From contig CAXXIH010000004.1 in assembly GCA_963663365.2 (NCBI GenBank), positions 1,364,001-1,428,000 of the forward strand: a stretch of DNA of 64,000 nucleotides. The letters run 5' to 3'. How positions within the stretch are numbered: position 1 is the stretch's first letter; each line of letters begins with the position of its first letter. The stretch is from G963663365 sp963663365. GTDB lineage: Bacteria > Hinthialibacterota > Hinthialibacteria > Hinthialibacterales > G963663365. The translations under genes and the position numbers were made by a program. Shown here piece by piece: positions 60,416-64,000 of the stretch. Under the pieces are notes generated by a model. It did not search any database. It was given only the letters and a program-made list of their open reading frames with translations, and had not been told where the DNA came from.

Positions 60416-61840
60416 ATGATGAATGATATTTCGAACACAAAAATTATTGCCACGCTTGGGCCTGCATCTGCATCCCCTTCGGTTATTAAAAAACTGGTGC
60501 GGGTGGGAGTGGATGTCTTCCGCCTCAATTGCTCGCACAGCAGCCATGAAGATTTGGGGCGGATGATCGAAATGATTCGTGCCGTCGAAAAGGAGATGCG
60601 AGCTCCGCTGGGCATCATGGGCGATTTGCGCGGGCCGAAAATCCGAGTCGGCAAACTGCCTCCGGAAGGCTACAAGCTTGTGGCTGGGAAACAGGTGGTT
60701 TTGACACCCGAGAAACAAGCCCTGCAAAACAATGAAATCCCCACGACCTATTCCCGTCTTGCTTCCGATGTTGAAAAAGGACAGGTGATTTTGCTCAATG
60801 ATGGGCTCTTTTCGTTACGTGTGCGTGAAATTGAAGGCCGGAAAGTCCGCTGTAAGGTTACGATTGGCGGGCTGTTGACATCCGGCAAAGGCATCAACCT
60901 GCCCCATAGCGTTGTTTCTGCGCCGCCGCTCTCTGCAAAAGACAAGGCTGATGCGCGGTTTTTGTTGCGGCATGGGGTGGATATTTTGGCGCTTTCATTT
61001 GTGCGTACGGCGGCGAATGTCCGTGCTTTACGCACATTCATGAATCGTGAAGACGGCGAAGCGCTGGTTGTATCAAAAATCGAAAAACCTCAAGCCTTCG
61101 ATAATCTGGATGGGATTCTTCATGCCTCTGATGGGATTATGGTGGCGCGGGGCGATCTTGGTGTTGAAGTGGAGCCGGAACAGGTTCCGATTCTGCAAAA
61201 ACGTTTGATTCGCGTGGCCAACCGCCATGGAAAGATTGTCATCACGGCCACGCAGATGCTCGAATCGATGATCGAGCATCCTCGTCCTACGCGCGCCGAG
61301 GCAGCTGATGTCGCTAATGCGGTGTTCGATGGAACCGACGCCGTGATGCTCTCAGGTGAGACCGCCGTGGGTAAATATCCGGTTGAATGCGCGAAGATGA
61401 TGAATTCGATCCTTTTGGAAGCCGAGAAGAGTCCGTTTTTTGACCGGCAAAGAATCGGTGTCGATGTGGAACATTCTTCAAGCGTGGCCAGCGCCATTGC
61501 TCATGCCACAGTGGCCGCCGCCGAAGAGTGCCGGGCCAAAGCCATCGCGGTTTTCAGTTTAAGCGGTTACACCACGCGTTTGGTTGCCAAACTTCGGCCG
61601 CCATGCCCGGTGATCGGTTTGACACCTCATGAACGAACAGCCCGAACCCACTCTTTGGTTTGGGGTGTCTCGCCGGTGTTAACCACCTTTCAACCCACGC
61701 TTAACAGTATGTTGGAAGCGGGCAAAAAGGTGTTGTTATCGCATCCTTTGGCGGGCCGTGGAAAAAGGGTGGTGCTGGTTTCGGGTTCCCGTTTCAACCG
61801 GGCCGATAACCTTCTGCAGATCGTCAGATTGGGCGACTGA
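60416..61840 (+). CDS. pyk: Pyruvate kinase
   Basis: A 474-residue glycolytic enzyme making ATP and pyruvate from phosphoenolpyruvate. TKIIATLGPASASPS is the opening, FRLNCSHSSHEDL replaces the more common NFSHG, MGDLRGPKIRVG follows, LVVSKIEKPQAFDNLDGILHASDGIMVARGDLGVEV holds the metal site, and ITATQMLESMIEHPRPTRAEAADVANAVFDGTDAVMLSGETAVGKYP is the signature. The C-terminal domain (FSLSGYTTRLVAKLRP) is present. Two ATGs begin the gene; no strong ribosome site is seen. Confidence 0.96.
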   Translation: MMNDISNTKIIATLGPASASPSVIKKLVRVGVDVFRLNCSHSSHEDLGRMIEMIRAVEKEMRAPLGIMGDLRGPKIRVGKLPPEGYKLVAGKQVVLTPEKQALQNNEIPTTYSRLASDVEKGQVILLNDGLFSLRVREIEGRKVRCKVTIGGLLTSGKGINLPHSVVSAPPLSAKDKADARFLLRHGVDILALSFVRTAANVRALRTFMNREDGEALVVSKIEKPQAFDNLDGILHASDGIMVARGDLGVEVEPEQVPILQKRLIRVANRHGKIVITATQMLESMIEHPRPTRAEAADVANAVFDGTDAVMLSGETAVGKYPVECAKMMNSILLEAEKSPFFDRQRIGVDVEHSSSVASAIAHATVAAAEECRAKAIAVFSLSGYTTRLVAKLRPPCPVIGLTPHERTARTHSLVWGVSPVLTTFQPTLNSMLEAGKKVLLSHPLAGRGKRVVLVSGSRFNRADNLLQIVRLGD

Positions 61841-62152
61841 TGCGCATAAGGCGTTATTCTTTCTGGACATAAGATCACAAATATTAGGTTTTGCCGTTAC
61901 CGGATTTGCATCTGAATCATTACGTAATTATGCGGGGCTTGGGCTGGGGAAGGTGTCAATCGATAGGTCAACTGACAAGCCCTAAAGCGGCTGCTAGGCT
62001 ACGCAGGTGATTGGCTGGCGGACCGCTTGGGTTCGGACTGCCAAAGGCGCGCCTCTATGGCATGCTTACTCACTTAAAGACGGCCAACTCTGTGCATGAC
62101 CAAGTATGCCAAAGGCCCAAAATCGAATAGACCATTAGGGGGTTCTCCTATC
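61841..62152. other. Intergenic region, 312 bp
   Basis: It separates pyruvate kinase from the exported Gfo/Idh/MocA gene. An in-frame ATG at 62096 belongs to the next gene's frame but precedes a non-leader stretch. I checked both strands for a tRNA-like cloverleaf and saw none. A short inverted repeat (AAGCGG...CCGCTT, about 61985-62031) is weak. Confidence 0.3.
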
Positions 62153-63469
62153 ATGACCGATGTTTCCCGACGTTCTTTTGTACGCCAGTCTTCAGGCGCA
62201 CTGGCGGGCGTTACCTTGGCCTCTTGTGCCACCGGAACGTTGATTGCCACCAGCCCCACGGCGGCTCGCGCCAATGATATGCTGCACATCGCCGGAATCG
62301 GCTGCGGCGGCATGGGTACCAACGATATTAAGAAATTCCTGCTCACCAAGCGTGTTAAAGTTGTGGGTCTTTGCGATGTCGATGAAAAATTTGCCGGCAA
62401 GTGCGCTGAGATTGTTGAAGAAGCAACTGATGTCGCGCCCAAGATTTATGACGATTACCGCAAGGTGTTGGAAGACAAAGATGTCGATGCCGTGCTGGTT
62501 GCTACACCAGACCACTGGCATGCGCCGATCACCATCGCGGCCTGCGAAGCCGGCAAAGATGTGTATGTTGAAAAACCCTGCGCGCACACGGTTTACGAAT
62601 GCCGTCAGATGGCCGCCGCCGCTGATAAATACAAACGTATGGTTCAGCACGGCACCCAGCAACGCAGCGGCGCGCATTTCCAGGAAGCCCGCGAGTATGT
62701 CCGTTCCGGCAAACTCGGCACAATCGGTTTGGTTCGCACCTGGGCGCTCCCCGTGCGTAAAAAACTGGAAGTCGTTCCCAACAGCGATCCACCCGCGACA
62801 CTCGACTATGATTTCTGGCAAGGTCCGGCGCCCGTACGTGACTACAACAAAAACCTGAGCCATCCCTACAACTGGCGTTTTGCCTGGGATTACGGCACCG
62901 GCGATATGGGCAACTGGGGTGTGCACTGGTTGGATATCGCCCTTTGGACTTTGGATCTCGGTTGGCCTAAATCGACATCGTCCTCAGGCGGCAAGTTTGT
63001 CTTCAAAGACGCCAAAGAGACACCCGATACACAAGTCAGCCTTTACGATTACGACGATCTGACCCTGATTTGGGAACAGCGCTTGTGGTCCGGCAAGTTC
63101 TTTGAAGGCCGTCAGTACGGAACCGCGTTCTATGGCGAGAATGAAACACTGGTTGTTAACCGCGAAGGCATGTGGGTTTACGACAAAGAAGGCCAGCAGA
63201 TTTATGAAGCCCAGGATGTGACTTCAATCGATGAACTGAGCATCCGGCACATGAACAACTTTATCGACAGCTGCCAGACCCGCGAGCAACCGATTGCCAA
63301 TATCGCTTCCGGTAGCGTCAGCGCCGGCATTTCACTTCTTGGCAATGTGGCTTATCTCGCTGAAGCCCGCATCCCCTACGATGCCGAAAAGCACACAACC
63401 GGGAGTGCGGAATACGACAAGCTTCTGACAAAGGAATACCGTTCAAAGTATCCGTTGCCAAAAGTCTAA
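62153..63469 (+). CDS. Tat-exported Gfo/Idh/MocA-family oxidoreductase
   Basis: A 438-residue predicted lipoprotein or periplasmic dehydrogenase. The leader VSRRSFVRQSSGALAGVTLASC is twin-arginine with a lipobox. IAGIGCGGMGTNDIKKFL is the Rossmann loop, VLVATPDHWHAPITIA and VYVEKPCAHTVYEC the active site. LDYDFWQGPAPVRDY, YGTGDMGNWGVHWLDIALW and FYGENETLVVNREGMW are C-terminal features shared with the copies at 26379 and 27925. The ATG at 62153 is favoured over 62096, whose 19 extra residues are not leader-like. Confidence 0.92.
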   Translation: MTDVSRRSFVRQSSGALAGVTLASCATGTLIATSPTAARANDMLHIAGIGCGGMGTNDIKKFLLTKRVKVVGLCDVDEKFAGKCAEIVEEATDVAPKIYDDYRKVLEDKDVDAVLVATPDHWHAPITIAACEAGKDVYVEKPCAHTVYECRQMAAAADKYKRMVQHGTQQRSGAHFQEAREYVRSGKLGTIGLVRTWALPVRKKLEVVPNSDPPATLDYDFWQGPAPVRDYNKNLSHPYNWRFAWDYGTGDMGNWGVHWLDIALWTLDLGWPKSTSSSGGKFVFKDAKETPDTQVSLYDYDDLTLIWEQRLWSGKFFEGRQYGTAFYGENETLVVNREGMWVYDKEGQQIYEAQDVTSIDELSIRHMNNFIDSCQTREQPIANIASGSVSAGISLLGNVAYLAEARIPYDAEKHTTGSAEYDKLLTKEYRSKYPLPKV

Positions 63470-63495
63470 GTCGTTCTCCGGGAAACGAGTGGAGT

Positions 63496-63577
63496 ACGGA
63501 ATGCGGAGTGCGGATTGTGGAATGGAACTTCCCCTGATGCGGGTTGCGATTTCCACACATCGCGCTTCGCATTCCGT
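63496..63577. repeat. Inverted repeat around a low-complexity ATTCCGC-type tract
   Basis: ACGGAATGCG at 63496-63505 and CGCATTCCGT at 63568-63577 are exact inverse copies. Between them the minus strand reads repeated ATTCC/CTCCGC units. Such ATTCCGC-rich tracts occur as dispersed intergenic repeats in some planctomycete-type genomes (general recollection). It overlaps the start of the final gene. Confidence 0.45.
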
Positions 63578-64000
63578 TTTTTTATTTTTATTTGTTGCAT
63601 CCTTCCTGAATTTGGTTTTTACCTCATCGGCCGTTTCTGAAGAAATCTGCCCGTTGGATTTTCTGGCTGATGATTTTCCCGCCGACAGTCTGATGCGTAA
63701 GCCCAATCCCGGGCATCCCAATCCTCTGCCTCCGGACCTGGGCGGGTGGTCCGATGTGATCACGCAGGAGCATATTCTTTCCGGATATGTTCTTTATCAG
63801 AAATCCTGGATGGCCGGTCACGATCAGTGGAGCGGCCGGGGCGACACCCGGCCCGGCGGGGACCGTTTTGCGGATGGGCCCAAACCCGAAGAAATCCGTA
63901 ACGCTACAACGACCATACGTACCTATTGCGCGCACAATGAAGTGTTGCCCATCGTGCTACAAATGTATGCGTTGGAAGATTTGCGCGATGTTCAGGTCGA
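63537..64000 (+). CDS. Secreted protein, unknown function (partial, C-terminus off the right edge)
   Basis: My own translation gives 154 residues open to the edge. The start is basic then hydrophobic (HSVFLFLFVASFLNLVFTSS), a signal peptide ending near SAVSEE. The mature part is proline- and tryptophan-rich: FLADDFPADSL, PGHPNPLPPDLGGWSD, HILSGYVLYQKSWMAGHDQW, RPGGDRFADGPKPEEIRNA. I do not recognise a family. ATGs at 63501 and 63522 are in frame and also possible, but lie inside the inverted-repeat tract. Confidence 0.7.
   Translation, partial: MRVAISTHRASHSVFLFLFVASFLNLVFTSSAVSEEICPLDFLADDFPADSLMRKPNPGHPNPLPPDLGGWSDVITQEHILSGYVLYQKSWMAGHDQWSGRGDTRPGGDRFADGPKPEEIRNATTTIRTYCAHNEVLPIVLQMYALEDLRDVQV

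Noticed and set aside
61841..62152. Possible RNA gene in the pyk-Gfo gap
   Set aside because: No cloverleaf, no anticodon arm, no strong hairpin on either strand.
62192..62926. 244-codon minus-strand frame
   Set aside because: Antisense to a Gfo/Idh/MocA gene with full motifs; its composition mirrors that gene's codon bias.

Overview
The window carries about 53 protein genes on both strands, with no rRNA, recognisable tRNA, CRISPR array, insertion sequence or phage gene. Gene content points to a free-living, heterotrophic, Gram-negative-type bacterium of the planctomycete / Lentisphaerota / Hydrogenedentota sort. The grounds are six Gfo/Idh/MocA oxidoreductases (four with twin-arginine leaders), exported TIM-barrel isomerases and aldo/keto reductases, DUF1080-, CBM9- and sulfatase-modifying-factor-like domains, several lipobox proteins, and type II-style pseudopilins scattered among catabolic genes. 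The phylum is an inference from content, not from a marker gene.

Layout. 1-1369 (-) is the 5' part of a secreted formylglycine-enzyme-like plus sialidase-like fusion that runs off the left edge. 1876-4353 (+) holds an FKBP prolyl isomerase, a di-haem cytochrome c peroxidase and a DinB-like protein. 4434-8340 (-) holds two sodium:solute symporters and a small membrane protein; one symporter carries an inserted alpha/beta domain. 8499-10549 (+) is an overlapping amidohydrolase and D-threonine-aldolase-like pair. 10562-18672 (-) is a long one-strand run: SMP-30 lactonase, GntR regulator, secreted beta-propeller protein, two pseudopilins, two Gfo/Idh/MocA proteins, HpcH/HpaI aldolase and SDR. It looks like a sugar or sugar-acid degradation locus under a GntR regulator that has a palindrome in its promoter region.

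18824-20293 (-) is a B12-binding radical SAM protein. 20494-26350 (+) is a second catabolic run (Tat-exported Gfo/Idh/MocA, two Tat lipoprotein aldo/keto reductases, a second pseudopilin pair, nagA). 26379-38182 holds two divergent exported Gfo/Idh/MocA proteins, a CBM9 plus GH123-like protein, a GAF-SpoIIE phosphatase, a second HpcH/HpaI aldolase, a zinc-motif membrane protein, a DUF1080 fusion and a lipoprotein phosphoesterase. 38563-44111 holds an NRAMP-like transporter lacking the canonical metal motifs and a surface polysaccharide pair (flippase; O-antigen-ligase-like/glycosyltransferase fusion).

44676-64000 is more housekeeping in nature: a BlaI-type repressor, glycine-zipper lipoprotein, aldehyde dehydrogenase, bioD-bioA, pabB-pabC, Rep-like helicase, bacillithiol genes bshC-bshB1, TatD nuclease, pyruvate kinase, two exported sugar isomerase-like proteins, another exported Gfo/Idh/MocA protein and a secreted protein cut by the right edge. 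The most unusual items are the domain inserted in the symporter, the two pseudopilin pairs with a shared C-terminal motif inside catabolic loci, the ligase-glycosyltransferase fusion, and the non-canonical NRAMP-like transporter.
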